DNA of 64,000 nt from Photobacterium obscurum (GTDB lineage Bacteria > Pseudomonadota > Gammaproteobacteria > Enterobacterales > Vibrionaceae). Each line of letters opens with the position of its first letter. The stretch's first letter is position 1. The DNA is taken from positions 1 through 64,000 of the forward strand of contig NZ_JAKRRW010000007.1 of NCBI RefSeq assembly GCF_026191635.1, read 5' to 3'. Positions 25,990 through 35,069 of the stretch are shown in pieces. The position numbers and the translations under genes were made by a program. The notes below the pieces were generated by a model. That model was not told where the DNA came from, ran no database searches, and saw only the letters and a program-made list of their open reading frames with translations.

Positions 25990-26014
25990 GCGGTAATAAT
26001 GTGATTATTACCGC
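25990..26014. terminator. hairpin after the DUF302 gene
   Basis: GCGGTAATAAT-GTG-ATTATTACCGC is a perfect 11-bp stem 15 bp beyond the DUF302 stop. No strong T run, so an imperfect intrinsic terminator or a stability hairpin. Confidence 0.6.
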
Positions 26015-26029
26015 TTGTTGTGCTGCTTA

Positions 26030-26491
26030 CTATTTTACTGAAGCTGAGAGAGCTGTCGCGGCGAGTACGTTTTCTACTTTGGTGATAATTTCCTCACAGC
26101 CGGAAATATGATGTCTTTTCTCTAAATATCTGGGGTCGTTATAGGATATCCATACCTTTGCCATTGCGTCTTCCCAGATCATTACTTTTTGGGGTAAATC
26201 AAGCGCTACACTTTGCTGGCATTTCATCAATGTGCTACCAACGATGGGGTTACCAAATATAATAAGTTCAGTATCCCTGATATTGATCCCTGCTTCCTCG
26301 GCAGCTTTGGAGTGCTTTATCTGATTGAAGATCATCATGCCTTTACCTTTTAGCAGGCTAACCATTCGTTGTGTTGTGAGGTCGACGCTGAAATCACTCG
26401 GGACATGGATGATTCCGTTGGCTAATTTTTGAGCTGAGATTGAGGGGGTAGCGATGAATAATAATATGGTCGCTAGAATTATCTTCTTCAT
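26030..26491 (-). CDS. exported DUF302 protein
   Basis: 153 residues. Signal peptide (MKKIILATILLFIATPSISA) followed by a DUF302 domain: 'VDLTTQRMVSLLKGKGMMIFNQIKHSKAAEEAGI', 'LIIFGNPIVGSTLMKCQQSVALDLPQKVMIWED', both long-conserved blocks of this family. Two cysteines (in 'MKCQQ' and 'SGCEE') could pair in the periplasm. DUF302 proteins are widespread and biochemically undefined; structural relatives bind small ligands. Single gene between two hairpins. Confidence 0.87.
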   Translation of the reverse strand: MKKIILATILLFIATPSISAQKLANGIIHVPSDFSVDLTTQRMVSLLKGKGMMIFNQIKHSKAAEEAGINIRDTELIIFGNPIVGSTLMKCQQSVALDLPQKVMIWEDAMAKVWISYNDPRYLEKRHHISGCEEIITKVENVLAATALSASVK

Positions 26492-26853
26492 TATTAATAT
26501 CCTTATTATTCGTCAAATTCAATAACACCACCAAAGAGGTAGCTGGATACATCTGGAGTTGTATAAATATATTTAAATATAAGTCGAATTAATCGTTCTT
26601 GTATGAGTTATCACAACTTTATTTTGTATGAAAAATAATTCTCTAGAGTGCTCTAAATCAAGGAATTTTATACTGATTCTGTTACGTTAAACCGATAACA
26701 AATGATGATTCTCTCCCAATCATCCTTGAGTGTTGCACATGGTTTTCCCCTAAGAACAAGAAGTTAGTTGATACCTGCATTCTGAATATAAATCAGATGA
26801 CTCGTATAACTTATTGCCAAGATGCAGCGCCGAGCAACAGAATGAGGCAATCT
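26492..26853 (+). other. upstream region of the formate dehydrogenase gene
   Basis: About 360 bp between divergent DUF302 and formate dehydrogenase genes. AT-rich, without an obvious operator. Both promoters must lie here. An in-frame ATG at 26797 could extend the dehydrogenase by 19 residues, but has no ribosome site. Confidence 0.5.
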
Positions 26854-29800
26854 ATGATAAATGTCACAATAGACGGACAAGTGGTGGCTGTTGATGAGCA
26901 GCAGACATTACTAGAAGCCGCGACGCAGTGCCAAATTGAAATCCCATCATTATGTGGGCTGAACAAAGATGGCGAAAAGATACCTTGTGGGTTGTGCGTG
27001 GTCGAAATTGACGGCCAGGGTACACAACGCGCATGTGAGATTCAGCCTCAGGAAGGTATGAATGTCACAACCAAGAGCGAAGCTTTGTCGGCAACCCGCC
27101 GCAGCGAGCTCAACCGTATCCTTTCTGATCACTATGCAGACTGTGAGGCACCATGCCAGACAGCTTGCCCTGCGGGTGTTGATATACAGTCCTACCTGTA
27201 TCACATCGCTCAGAATGATCATCAGAAAGCGGTTGAGGTGATTAAGCGTACGCTGCCAATGCCGCTTTCCATTGGCCGGGTATGTCCTGCGTTCTGCGAG
27301 ACTGAATGCCGTCGTGGCATTGTCGACGAACCACTTGCTATCAGACAGCTAAAACGTCATGCAGCCGATGTCGATTTGGCTGCGCAAGAGCAGTATGTGC
27401 CTGAGCAGAAGCCAGCGAAAGGCAAGTCTGTGGCTATTATCGGCAGCGGGCCTGGTGGATTGACGTGCGGTTACTACCTTACCAATGAAGGTTACAACGT
27501 CACAGTGTATGAGTCGATGCCACAAGCTGGTGGATGGTTACGTTACGGTATTCCTGAGTACCGACTGCCAAAAGCGATCTTAGACAAAGAAATTGAACTG
27601 ATGTGCCGTAATGGCATGCAGATTGAAACTGGCAAAGTATTGGGTAAAGACTTTTTATTGTCTGAACTAACCAAAGACTTTGATGCGGTTTGCTTAGCGG
27701 TCGGTGCATCTAAAGCGGTAGAAATGAATTACCAGGGGAGCGATCTTGATGGTTGCTACCTGGGTGTCGATTACCTGAAAGATTATGTGACCGAGCAGCA
27801 ATATACCACGGGCAATAAAGTTGCCGTGATTGGTGGCGGTAATACGGCCATTGACTGTGCCCGTACAGCGGTACGTGATGGCGCTGATACCACATTGATC
27901 TATCGCCGTACCCGCGATGAGATGCCAGCAGAAGACTATGAAATCGTCGAAGCCGAGCACGAAGGCGTGAAATTCCACTTTTTGACCAACCCAGTTGAAA
28001 ACATCGCCGACGAAAATGGACGTGTATCTGAGGTTAAGCTGGAAAAAATGGCACTCGGTGAACCTGATGCTTCCGGCCGTCGACGTCCTGAGCCAACGGG
28101 AGAGTATTTCACGGAAGCCTTTGATACTGTGATTGCTGCCGTATCCCAGAAGCCTGATCTGGCCTTCCTTGAAAACGATGAGATTGAATTGCCGGTTACA
28201 CGCTGGCTGACGCAAGAATCTGATCCAGACACCATGCACTCAGGGCTGGAGAATATCTTTAGTATTGGTGATTTCCGCCGTGGTCCGGCAACGGCGATTG
28301 AAGCTGTTGCAGATGGCCGAATTGCCGCTGAGTCAATTGACCGCTTCTTCAACGGCGACATGGAAAACATTCCGGTTAAACAATTCAACTCCCAGAAAGC
28401 ACCAAAGGTTAAGCAGGTTGATCCTAAGCAGTTTGACGGCATCAAGAAAGCCATGCGTTCGATCATGCCTGAACTGAGTACCGAAGAGCGTGAGCTGAGT
28501 TTTGCCGAGGTCGAAACCGGCTTCATGAACGAAGAGGCGATTAGAGAAGCCGAGCGTTGTCTTGAGTGTGGCTGTCAGGCTAATACTGATTGTAAGCTTC
28601 GTGATTATGCTACTGAGCATAAGGTGGATAATAAAGAGCTCGATATTGAACACTGTCAGAAATTCAGTGTCGATGATAGCTCTGAGTTTATTGTGTTTGA
28701 TGCCAACCGTTGTATCAGCTGTGGCCAGTGTGTCGATGCCTGTAATGAACAAGCGGTGCATGGCGCACTAAGCTTTATGAAAAACCCAGATGGCAGCAGT
28801 GCCAAGCGACCTGAGTGTCGTCCGGGATTTGATAAAGGCTTTAGCATGGGTGATTCAAACTGTGTGCAGTGTGGCGCTTGTGTACAGGTATGTCCGACAG
28901 GGGCACTGGTTGATAGCCGGGATAAATCCCAAGGCCGCATCGAGATGCTGAAACCGGTTGATACTATCTGTACCTACTGTGGTGTGGGTTGTAAGGTCAC
29001 CATGTTTGTTGATGAGCTCACCAACAAAATCCGTTATGTTCAAGGTGCCAAAGACTCGCCGGTGAACCAAGGTATGCTGTGTGTGAAAGGGCGGTTTGGC
29101 TTTGATTTCATTCAGAGTGCCGAGCGTTTGGATACGCCGCTGATTCGCAAAAATGGCCAGTTACAGCCAGCAAGCTGGAACGAAGCCCTTTCTCTGGTTG
29201 CGGATAAACTCGGCGGGATCAAGGCGCAGTTTGGCGGTAATGCACTGGCTGGTTTCTCCTCCGCGAAAACCACCAACGAAGATAACTACGCCTTCCAGAA
29301 ATTTATTCGTCGTGAACTGGGTACCAATAATGTCGATCACTGTGCACGACTGTGTCATGCCTCGACAGTGACAGGCCTTGAAGCTTCTCTTGGTAGCGGT
29401 GCGATGACCAATGATATCCCGAGTATCAAACACTCTGATGTGGTGTTTATTATTGGTTCAGATACCACGTCTGCCCACCCAATTATTGCATCACATATCA
29501 AGCAGGCGATTCGCAATGGTACGGCCCGACTGATTGTTGCTGATCCTAAGCGGATTGATATAGCTGATCACGCTCAGCTTTATGTTGCCCATCGTCCGGG
29601 CACGGATGTGATGCTAATGAACGGCATCATGCAGCAGATCATCAAGCATGGCTGGCATGATGAGCGTTATATCGCTGAACGTGTGGAAGGCTTCGAAGAG
29701 CTGAAAGCCGAGGTGATGCGCGATGAGTATGCGCCGGATAAAATTGAATTGATCACCGGTGTTCGCGCTAGCGACGTTGTTAAGATGGCTGAGATGATCG

Positions 29801-31008
29801 GTACCGCCGAGCGTACAGCAGTGTACTACTCGATGGGTATTACTCAGCATACAACAGGGCATGATAACGTACGCTCGATTGCCAACCTGCAATTGCTGTG
29901 TGGCAATATTGGTATTGAAGGGGGCGGTATTAACCCGCTGCGTGGTCAGTCGAATGTACAGGGTGCCTGTGATATGGGAGCCTTGCCTAATAATCTGCCA
30001 GGGTACCAGAAGGTATACAACCCTGCGGTACACAGCAAGTTTGCCAAAGCATGGAATAAACCGGATTTATCGGCTGAATCAGGACTGACCCTGACGGAAA
30101 TTATCGATGCTGCCTGCCATCAGGAGGTACGCGGATTGTATGTCATGGGTGAGAACCCGGTTCTGAGTGATCCTAATCAGGCCCATGTTATCGAGGCGCT
30201 AGAAAAGCTCGACTTCCTTGTTGTTCAGGATATTTTCCTAACCGAAACTGCGCAATATGCAGATGTTGTATTGCCATCGTGCTCTTTTGCCGAGAAGTCA
30301 GGTCACTTCACGAATACCGAGCGCCGCGTTCAGCGTATTTCTCCAGCGATAAACCCTCCGGGTGAAGCGAAAGAAGATTGGTGGATCATCCAGAGCATTG
30401 CCAATGCGATGGGAAGTGATTGGGCATATCAGTCTGTGCAGGACATTACAGAAGAGATCTGTGAGTTGACGCCGCAGTATGCTGGTATTCACTGGGATCG
30501 TGTCGGTCGCGACGGTATCCAGTGGCCTTGTAAAGATGAACACCATGCTGGTACCCGTATTATGCACCAACAGGAGTTTATCCGAGGCAAAGGTGAAATG
30601 GTTGCAATACCGTTCCGTTATGCGGCTGAATTGCCTGATGAAGAGTACCCGCTGATCCTGACAACGGGTCGACTGCTTGAGCAGTTCCATACCGGTACGA
30701 TGACACGTAAAACGAAGGGACTAGATAACCTTGCCGGACCGCGCGCGATGATTTCTGTTATGGATGCTGAGCGCTTGGGTATTGGTAATGGTGAGATGCT
30801 GAGAGTTTCAACCCGAAGGGGCAGCATCGAGACGCCTGCGTTTGTGACAAAGCGCATGCAACCAGGGGTCGTGTTTGTTCCTTTCCACTTTGCTGAGTCA
30901 CCGGCAAACCGTTTGACGATTACAGCAACGGATCCCCATGCCAAGATCCCGGAGTTTAAGGTGGCAGCCGTGAAAGTGGAGAAGGTTGAAGAAGCAGTTA
31001 TAGCATAA
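26854..31008 (+). CDS. formate dehydrogenase alpha subunit fused to a GltD-like NAD(P)H flavoprotein
   Basis: Very long molybdo-enzyme (1384 residues from 26854; GAGG six bases before the ATG). Domain order: 2Fe-2S ferredoxin ('IPSLCGLNKDGEKIPCGLC'), NuoG-like Fe-S segment ('CQTACPAGVDIQ', 'GRVCPAFCETECRRG'), a GltD/glutamate-synthase-small-subunit FAD and NAD(P)H module ('VAIIGSGPGGLTCGYYL', 'VAVIGGGNTAIDCART'), bacterial ferredoxin 4Fe-4S repeats ('CISCGQCVDACNE', 'CVQCGACVQVCPTGAL'), then the bis-MGD catalytic part starting 'CTYCGVGCKVTM'. The position of selenocysteine in E. coli FdhH is Cys here ('HCARLCHAST'). Predicted to oxidise formate with NAD(P)+ (or flavin/ferredoxin) in the cytoplasm in a single chain. 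No separate beta subunit or fdhD lies near. Partner and direction remain unproven. Confidence 0.9.
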   Translation: MINVTIDGQVVAVDEQQTLLEAATQCQIEIPSLCGLNKDGEKIPCGLCVVEIDGQGTQRACEIQPQEGMNVTTKSEALSATRRSELNRILSDHYADCEAPCQTACPAGVDIQSYLYHIAQNDHQKAVEVIKRTLPMPLSIGRVCPAFCETECRRGIVDEPLAIRQLKRHAADVDLAAQEQYVPEQKPAKGKSVAIIGSGPGGLTCGYYLTNEGYNVTVYESMPQAGGWLRYGIPEYRLPKAILDKEIELMCRNGMQIETGKVLGKDFLLSELTKDFDAVCLAVGASKAVEMNYQGSDLDGCYLGVDYLKDYVTEQQYTTGNKVAVIGGGNTAIDCARTAVRDGADTTLIYRRTRDEMPAEDYEIVEAEHEGVKFHFLTNPVENIADENGRVSEVKLEKMALGEPDASGRRRPEPTGEYFTEAFDTVIAAVSQKPDLAFLENDEIELPVTRWLTQESDPDTMHSGLENIFSIGDFRRGPATAIEAVADGRIAAESIDRFFNGDMENIPVKQFNSQKAPKVKQVDPKQFDGIKKAMRSIMPELSTEERELSFAEVETGFMNEEAIREAERCLECGCQANTDCKLRDYATEHKVDNKELDIEHCQKFSVDDSSEFIVFDANRCISCGQCVDACNEQAVHGALSFMKNPDGSSAKRPECRPGFDKGFSMGDSNCVQCGACVQVCPTGALVDSRDKSQGRIEMLKPVDTICTYCGVGCKVTMFVDELTNKIRYVQGAKDSPVNQGMLCVKGRFGFDFIQSAERLDTPLIRKNGQLQPASWNEALSLVADKLGGIKAQFGGNALAGFSSAKTTNEDNYAFQKFIRRELGTNNVDHCARLCHASTVTGLEASLGSGAMTNDIPSIKHSDVVFIIGSDTTSAHPIIASHIKQAIRNGTARLIVADPKRIDIADHAQLYVAHRPGTDVMLMNGIMQQIIKHGWHDERYIAERVEGFEELKAEVMRDEYAPDKIELITGVRASDVVKMAEMIGTAERTAVYYSMGITQHTTGHDNVRSIANLQLLCGNIGIEGGGINPLRGQSNVQGACDMGALPNNLPGYQKVYNPAVHSKFAKAWNKPDLSAESGLTLTEIIDAACHQEVRGLYVMGENPVLSDPNQAHVIEALEKLDFLVVQDIFLTETAQYADVVLPSCSFAEKSGHFTNTERRVQRISPAINPPGEAKEDWWIIQSIANAMGSDWAYQSVQDITEEICELTPQYAGIHWDRVGRDGIQWPCKDEHHAGTRIMHQQEFIRGKGEMVAIPFRYAAELPDEEYPLILTTGRLLEQFHTGTMTRKTKGLDNLAGPRAMISVMDAERLGIGNGEMLRVSTRRGSIETPAFVTKRMQPGVVFVPFHFAESPANRLTITATDPHAKIPEFKVAAVKVEKVEEAVIA

Positions 31009-31033
31009 CGGCGCATTCATTTCATTCACATAA

Positions 31034-31061
31034 AGACACCCGGCTTAGTCCGGGTGTTTTT
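31034..31061 (+). terminator. rho-independent terminator after formate dehydrogenase
   Basis: ACACCCGG-CTTAGT-CCGGGTGT with a following TTTTTG run, 27 bp beyond the stop. Confidence 0.93.
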
Positions 31062-31505
31062 GTATCTAAGGGGGAGAGCATGATCATGGTTTGGTATTAA
31101 AAAACAGGTATAAACCAAGTAAGAGTTTTTAGACTGTTATCAGCAATAAGCAAATCTTAATTTCCATATTTAACAAATCAAACCTGCCTGTCCATGACAA
31201 TAAATCCTGCCTTTTTTCATGGTTATCTTATTTTCTTAGCTGGTTTTCTTATAAAACTCACTTTGTAAACATTTCTTACAATTTATACACTTTGTTTCGG
31301 TTATGTGGTGTTTTCGCTATTTTGTTAGTGTTTTCAATGGTTTGCCATGTTTCGAAATGTAAGATTATGAGGGTTGCTGAGTCTGTCTGCGTTTTGTGCA
31401 TAGTGCGTTAGTATGAATATCATACCAAACATGGGAAAATGAACCTGTCAACAATGATTCGTTTTGAAAGTTTGTTTTTCTCTTTTTCGCGCTAAAGGAG
31501 TGTAT
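31062..31505 (+). other. long non-coding region before a small membrane protein gene
   Basis: About 440 bp without a gene, T-rich in its second half. It holds one short palindrome, GTATGA-ATA-TCATAC (31411-31425), about 80 bp before the ATG, which could be an operator. No sRNA-like terminator was seen inside. Confidence 0.5.
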
Positions 31506-31889
31506 ATGAAGTTCGGTCTGATCTTTCTATTGTCAACTATAGGCGGTGCGCTTTCTGGCGAACATTTTCATTCATTTATGGCCGGGTTTGGTATTGCATC
31601 AGTTGCTGTTGGCACAGGTTACTGGCTGGCTTTCCGGTGTTCGACTCGTTACCCGCAGATGGCATTATTGTTACTGTTGATGGGAATGATGGCTAAAATG
31701 GCTGTCACTATTACCGGTGTTATGTGGGGTATTGAAGCAAATGTGATCAATTCGCCAATAACTTTTGCCTTATCATATTTGTTCTTCTCTATTGTTGTTA
31801 CTTACCTTTATTCAAAATTACGTGAATTTCAGATGGCTAGAGCTTCTGTTGCAGACAAAGCAAGGAAGTTAGAGTTAGAAACAGCCTAA
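31506..31889 (+). CDS. small four-helix membrane protein, unknown function
   Basis: 127 residues with four predicted membrane helices (about 2-20, 25-42, 50-70, 82-103) and a basic, charged C-terminal tail ('LREFQMARASVADKARKLE'). The overall shape is like AtpI-type proteins but with no motif to support that name. Start at 31506 has AAAGGAG six bases before; the ATG at 31464 lacks one. It stands alone between two non-coding regions and has its own terminator. Confidence 0.7.
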   Translation: MKFGLIFLLSTIGGALSGEHFHSFMAGFGIASVAVGTGYWLAFRCSTRYPQMALLLLLMGMMAKMAVTITGVMWGIEANVINSPITFALSYLFFSIVVTYLYSKLREFQMARASVADKARKLELETA

Positions 31890-31901
31890 TCGAAACATTG
31901 A

Positions 31902-31931
31902 AAAAAAAGCGAGCTAAAGGCTCGCTTTTTT
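31902..31931 (+). terminator. rho-independent terminator after the four-helix protein gene
   Basis: AAAAAGCGAGC-TAAAG-GCTCGCTTTTT, a perfect stem with T run, 12 bp beyond the stop. Confidence 0.93.
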
Positions 31932-32130
31932 AGTCTCTGATATTTTTGGCAATGTATGAAATTGGTATAAGCCGGGTAAGTGATAAGGCATTATAAAAAA
32001 GCCAAACACCTAACGTATTGTAAATAAAGCTTCTGTAGGTGTTTTAGTCAAAATTAAAGAGTCAACTTTGTTTGAAATATAACGCGACATTTTAATTTGC
32101 CGCACTATAACCAATTGAATTAAAAGATAT

Positions 32131-33255
32131 TTATATTTGCTTTACGCCCATTTGGTACACAGTATGAACTTCGTTATTGCTTGTGAGTAGAGTAATGTTA
32201 GCTTTATAGCCGGCTCCGATTTTTCCATAGCAATGATCAATATTAAGCGCTTTGGCCGGATAAAGGCTCGCCATTCTAAATGCTTCTTCACGGCTGATAC
32301 CAACGTGGTAAATCAGGTTTCTAACACCTTCAATCATCGTGATAGCCGCACCAGCAATAGTGCCGTCTTCATAATGGCATTTTCCGTCCGTAACATAGCC
32401 TTTAATGCCTGCCATATCATATTCGGTTAAATCAGTACCTGCTGGTGTTACGGCATCTGTCACCATAAATAGCTTCTCCCCCAATAGTTGTTGGGCAATC
32501 CTTACTGAAGCATAAGACGAGTGTATCCCATCGACGATAATGCCGGCATGAGGTTTTTTATCAAAGACGTAACCAACAGTGCCTGGTTCACGTGATCCCA
32601 GCGGTGTCATGGCGTTGTATAGGTGAGTAGCCATTGTGATGCCTTGCTTTGCGTTAAGTTCATCATAACTGGCATTGGTGTGGCCGAGAGAAACGGTAAT
32701 TCCGGCTTGGGTTAGAATATCGATGACTGACTGAGCGGTATTTTCAGGGGCTAGGGTGATTACCCTGATTTTATCGGCATGATCTGCCAAGTAGTAGGCG
32801 GTGACTTCGTCTAGGTGTCGAATGTGTATAGGATCATGAGCCCCTTTTTTTTCTTTACTAATAAAAGGGCCTTCAAGGTGCAGGCCGAGAATACCTTCCG
32901 CCTCTTTGTTCTCTATATCACCGACCATGTCTATTACCTTACGCATCGAGTCATTGCCGCTGGTGATAAAGGTAGGTAGGTATTGCGTTGTACCGTTCTG
33001 CAGGTTTGTTTGGTTCATTATATCCAGGGTTTTCTTCTGGATGTCTGTATTAAGCAAGACCCCGCCACAGCCATTTAATTGAATATCTATGAAGCCTGCA
33101 GTGGCCGTTAATCCATTGCCGTTAAAGGTTTTTTCTGGCAGGGAAGCTTCAGCCATTGGTACAACTGAATGAATAGTATCGCCTTCGACGAAAATTGCTT
33201 GGTTGTTAAGTATGTGCTGGCCATCGAACACATCTATATTGGTAATCGCAAACAT
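32131..33255 (-). CDS. nagA: N-acetylglucosamine-6-phosphate deacetylase
   Basis: Amidohydrolase that converts GlcNAc-6-P to glucosamine-6-P plus acetate in the cytoplasm. Signatures: 'GFIDIQLNGCGGV', the metal/substrate Glu in 'GLHLEGPFISKEKKGAH', His in 'VSLGHTNASYDE', 'HLYNAMTPLGSREPG' and the catalytic Asp in 'MVTDAVTPAGT'. 374 residues, normal. I take the second ATG (33255) because AGAG lies six bases before it and the resulting MFAITN start matches what I recall of Vibrio NagA. It is solitary: no nagB, nagE or nagC beside it, so likely a second copy in this genome. A NagC-like dyad lies 89 bp upstream. Confidence 0.93.
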   Translation of the reverse strand: MFAITNIDVFDGQHILNNQAIFVEGDTIHSVVPMAEASLPEKTFNGNGLTATAGFIDIQLNGCGGVLLNTDIQKKTLDIMNQTNLQNGTTQYLPTFITSGNDSMRKVIDMVGDIENKEAEGILGLHLEGPFISKEKKGAHDPIHIRHLDEVTAYYLADHADKIRVITLAPENTAQSVIDILTQAGITVSLGHTNASYDELNAKQGITMATHLYNAMTPLGSREPGTVGYVFDKKPHAGIIVDGIHSSYASVRIAQQLLGEKLFMVTDAVTPAGTDLTEYDMAGIKGYVTDGKCHYEDGTIAGAAITMIEGVRNLIYHVGISREEAFRMASLYPAKALNIDHCYGKIGAGYKANITLLTSNNEVHTVYQMGVKQI

Positions 33256-33261
33256 AGGCAT

Positions 33262-33628
33262 CTCTGATCAATTGCTCTGTATAATATTAGAAGCCTGTGT
33301 CATCGCCACATACTCCCAACCAAAATAAGCCGCTTATAATTACTTATTTTTCGAATAAAATTAAGATAACGGATTGTGGGGATTGGAGTCAACAACTCAG
33401 CGTCATTTTTTACACAATTATTGCTCTACTTACAGCATACCTTCTCTAAGAGATTCGAGAGTATGGTCACTTCAGGGGCTGATGACAGCGGCGTTACGCA
33501 TGGGGGCCTTTCGAGCGCACATTTCTGGCGCATTGGTTCTGGTTAGGGCACAATACGCGCCTTTCGATTTTATGAATAATATCTGACTAACATGGTATGA
33601 GCCAAAAGTCAGAACGACGAGGTAGATC
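33262..33628. other. divergent promoter region between nagA and the DmsC-like gene
   Basis: About 365 bp. It holds the NagC-like dyad (33344-33358), an imperfect hairpin CATAC...GTATG near 33440-33475 and GAGGTAG before the rightward start. A 70-codon open frame inside (33374-33586) lacks a ribosome site and is not called. Confidence 0.5.
33344..33358 (-). promoter_or_regulatory. NagC-like operator candidate
   Basis: TTATTTTTCGAATAA: TTATT...AATAA arms round TTTCG, similar to the A/T-rich TTATTTTTCG-type operators recognised by the ROK repressor NagC in gammaproteobacteria. It is 89 bp before nagA, a sensible position. One site only, so modest confidence. Confidence 0.4.
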
Positions 33629-34390
33629 ATGGCTTGGTTCGATTGGCCATTTATTTTATCCAGTGTGTTTGCCCAGCTAGCAATAGGGGCATTTTTAATT
33701 CTGGGCTTGGTGATATTCAGTGGTAAGTTATGTTTTGGTCAAAGTGATCGCCTGCATAAAGTCATGCCTGTCTTTTGGCTGTTATTGTTTGCCGCACTGA
33801 CCTTACGCGAAGTTAATCTGATGATGTCTCAGGTTCATTCAGTGTATAGCTTCAGCACCGAAGCTATGATGGTAACGGTGTTTTTTGTACTGGCATTACT
33901 GTATTGGTTTGCGGAAAAAGCATTGGTTGGTAGCGATAACTTGCGTAAAGCAATGTTGTCCACTGTTTTGCTGAGTGGTTTGCTATATCTTGGTCACGGC
34001 TTAATGCAGCGTAGCGATCAATGGCTGGTAGCAACTCATTTTGTCGCGACGACCTTGTGTGGTGGTGCACTGTTTGCACATGCTGCGTTAGTGAGGGCTG
34101 AGCATAAGGTAGAAGAAGTTAACCGTTACCTGCCTTTACTTGGTGCAGCTATTGCGGTTGTCTGCTTTGTTACTGGTGTCCCCCAGCTTGGTGAGCTTGC
34201 AGCTCGCGCTGAAGCTCATAACATTATTGGGCCTTTTGTGGCTCATGTGCTCAGCCTGGGATTGCTGCTGGCGGCTGTCGGGATATGGTTGATGCCGATT
34301 CTCACAAAAAGTAAGCCAGCTTTGAATGTGATGACATTCGCGTTGGGGATAATGTTTATATCTTCATATTGTGCTGGAGTGGGCTACTAA
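33629..34390 (+). CDS. DmsC-like polytopic membrane protein without DmsA/DmsB
   Basis: 253 residues with seven or eight membrane helices. The start 'WPFILSSVFAQLAIGAFLILGLVIFSG' and the end 'LNVMTFALGIMFISSYCAGVGY' closely echo the DmsC anchor of DMSO reductase, which oxidises menaquinol and passes electrons to DmsB. The middle includes 'LYLGHGLMQR', with a His where DmsC proteins have 'LHLGSP'. No molybdopterin or Fe-S subunit lies beside it, so it is an orphan anchor: it may serve a reductase encoded elsewhere or have another quinone-linked role. GAGGTAG precedes the ATG. Confidence 0.75.
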   Translation: MAWFDWPFILSSVFAQLAIGAFLILGLVIFSGKLCFGQSDRLHKVMPVFWLLLFAALTLREVNLMMSQVHSVYSFSTEAMMVTVFFVLALLYWFAEKALVGSDNLRKAMLSTVLLSGLLYLGHGLMQRSDQWLVATHFVATTLCGGALFAHAALVRAEHKVEEVNRYLPLLGAAIAVVCFVTGVPQLGELAARAEAHNIIGPFVAHVLSLGLLLAAVGIWLMPILTKSKPALNVMTFALGIMFISSYCAGVGY

Positions 34391-34405
34391 TTAGTAGTAC
34401 TCGCC

Positions 34406-34448
34406 AAATACAACAAAGCCGATGCATTGCATCGGCTTTGTTGTATTT
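34406..34448. terminator. bidirectional terminator with 21-bp perfect stem
   Basis: Arms of 21 bp (34406-34426 and 34428-34448, core GCCGATGCA / TGCATCGGC) round a single T. T-rich tails on both strands. It ends both the rightward DmsC-like gene and the leftward isochorismatase-like gene. Confidence 0.9.
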
Positions 34449-34457
34449 GCTATAACG

Positions 34458-34997
34458 TTATTTGACGATGTTCAGGATTTGCTTGAAACGTTCGCCTTCG
34501 GCGATTTCCTGTAGTTCAAAAAGAACCATCTCTGTGCACGATAGCTCTGCCCCTGCTTGCTGCAGTTTATTTAGCGCGACTTGTTTGTTCAACGGGTTAC
34601 GTGATGAAACGGCATCACTAATCACCTCGACATGATAGCCACCATCTAACATTTCACGCACTGTTTGATAAACACAGATGTGAGCTTCGATACCCACGAC
34701 GATAACATTCTTGCATCCGGTCGCCTCGAGCGCTGCAACAAACTCTGGTGACTTATAGCAGCTGAAGCTATTCTTGGCGATTGGTTGGTGCTCATGAAGA
34801 TGATCTGAGATTTGCGGAATGGTTGCGCCGAGCTTCTCAGGAATTTGTTCAACCCACACAATCGGTAAATCCAAGATCTTGGCACCTTTGACTATGGTTT
34901 CGAGATTACTGAATAGTGCATCTTTTTCGTCCATGATTTGAGCAAGCTTACCTTGAACATCAACAATAACTAGCGCGGTATTTGCGGCATCAAGCAT
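34458..34997 (-). CDS. isochorismatase-family cysteine hydrolase
   Basis: 179 residues, cytoplasmic. The cysteine-hydrolase triad is visible: Asp in 'ALVIVDVQGKL', Lys in 'IAKNSFSCY' and Cys in 'VGIEAHICVYQTV', with the non-proline cis-peptide neighbourhood before the Cys. Length and motifs fit the YcaC/ isochorismatase-like hydrolase group of unknown physiological substrate; true isochorismatases have an added carrier domain that is absent here. Single gene, convergent with the DmsC-like gene. Confidence 0.88.
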   Translation of the reverse strand: MLDAANTALVIVDVQGKLAQIMDEKDALFSNLETIVKGAKILDLPIVWVEQIPEKLGATIPQISDHLHEHQPIAKNSFSCYKSPEFVAALEATGCKNVIVVGIEAHICVYQTVREMLDGGYHVEVISDAVSSRNPLNKQVALNKLQQAGAELSCTEMVLFELQEIAEGERFKQILNIVK

Positions 34998-35069
34998 CTT
35001 AAATTCCTATTATTATGTGACCAGAACAGGTGAACAGAGTATCAGGAATTTTCCTTAATCCATAAGATG

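Noticed and set aside
27694..28239. Long antisense ORFs across the formate dehydrogenase gene (also 27936-28526, 29614-30033, 30298-30690)
   Set aside because: They lie opposite a strongly supported reading frame, have no ribosome sites and encode low-complexity, domain-free products.
33374..33586. 70-codon ORF between nagA and the DmsC-like gene
   Set aside because: No ribosome site, no coherent hydrophobic or domain pattern, and it covers the divergent promoter region.
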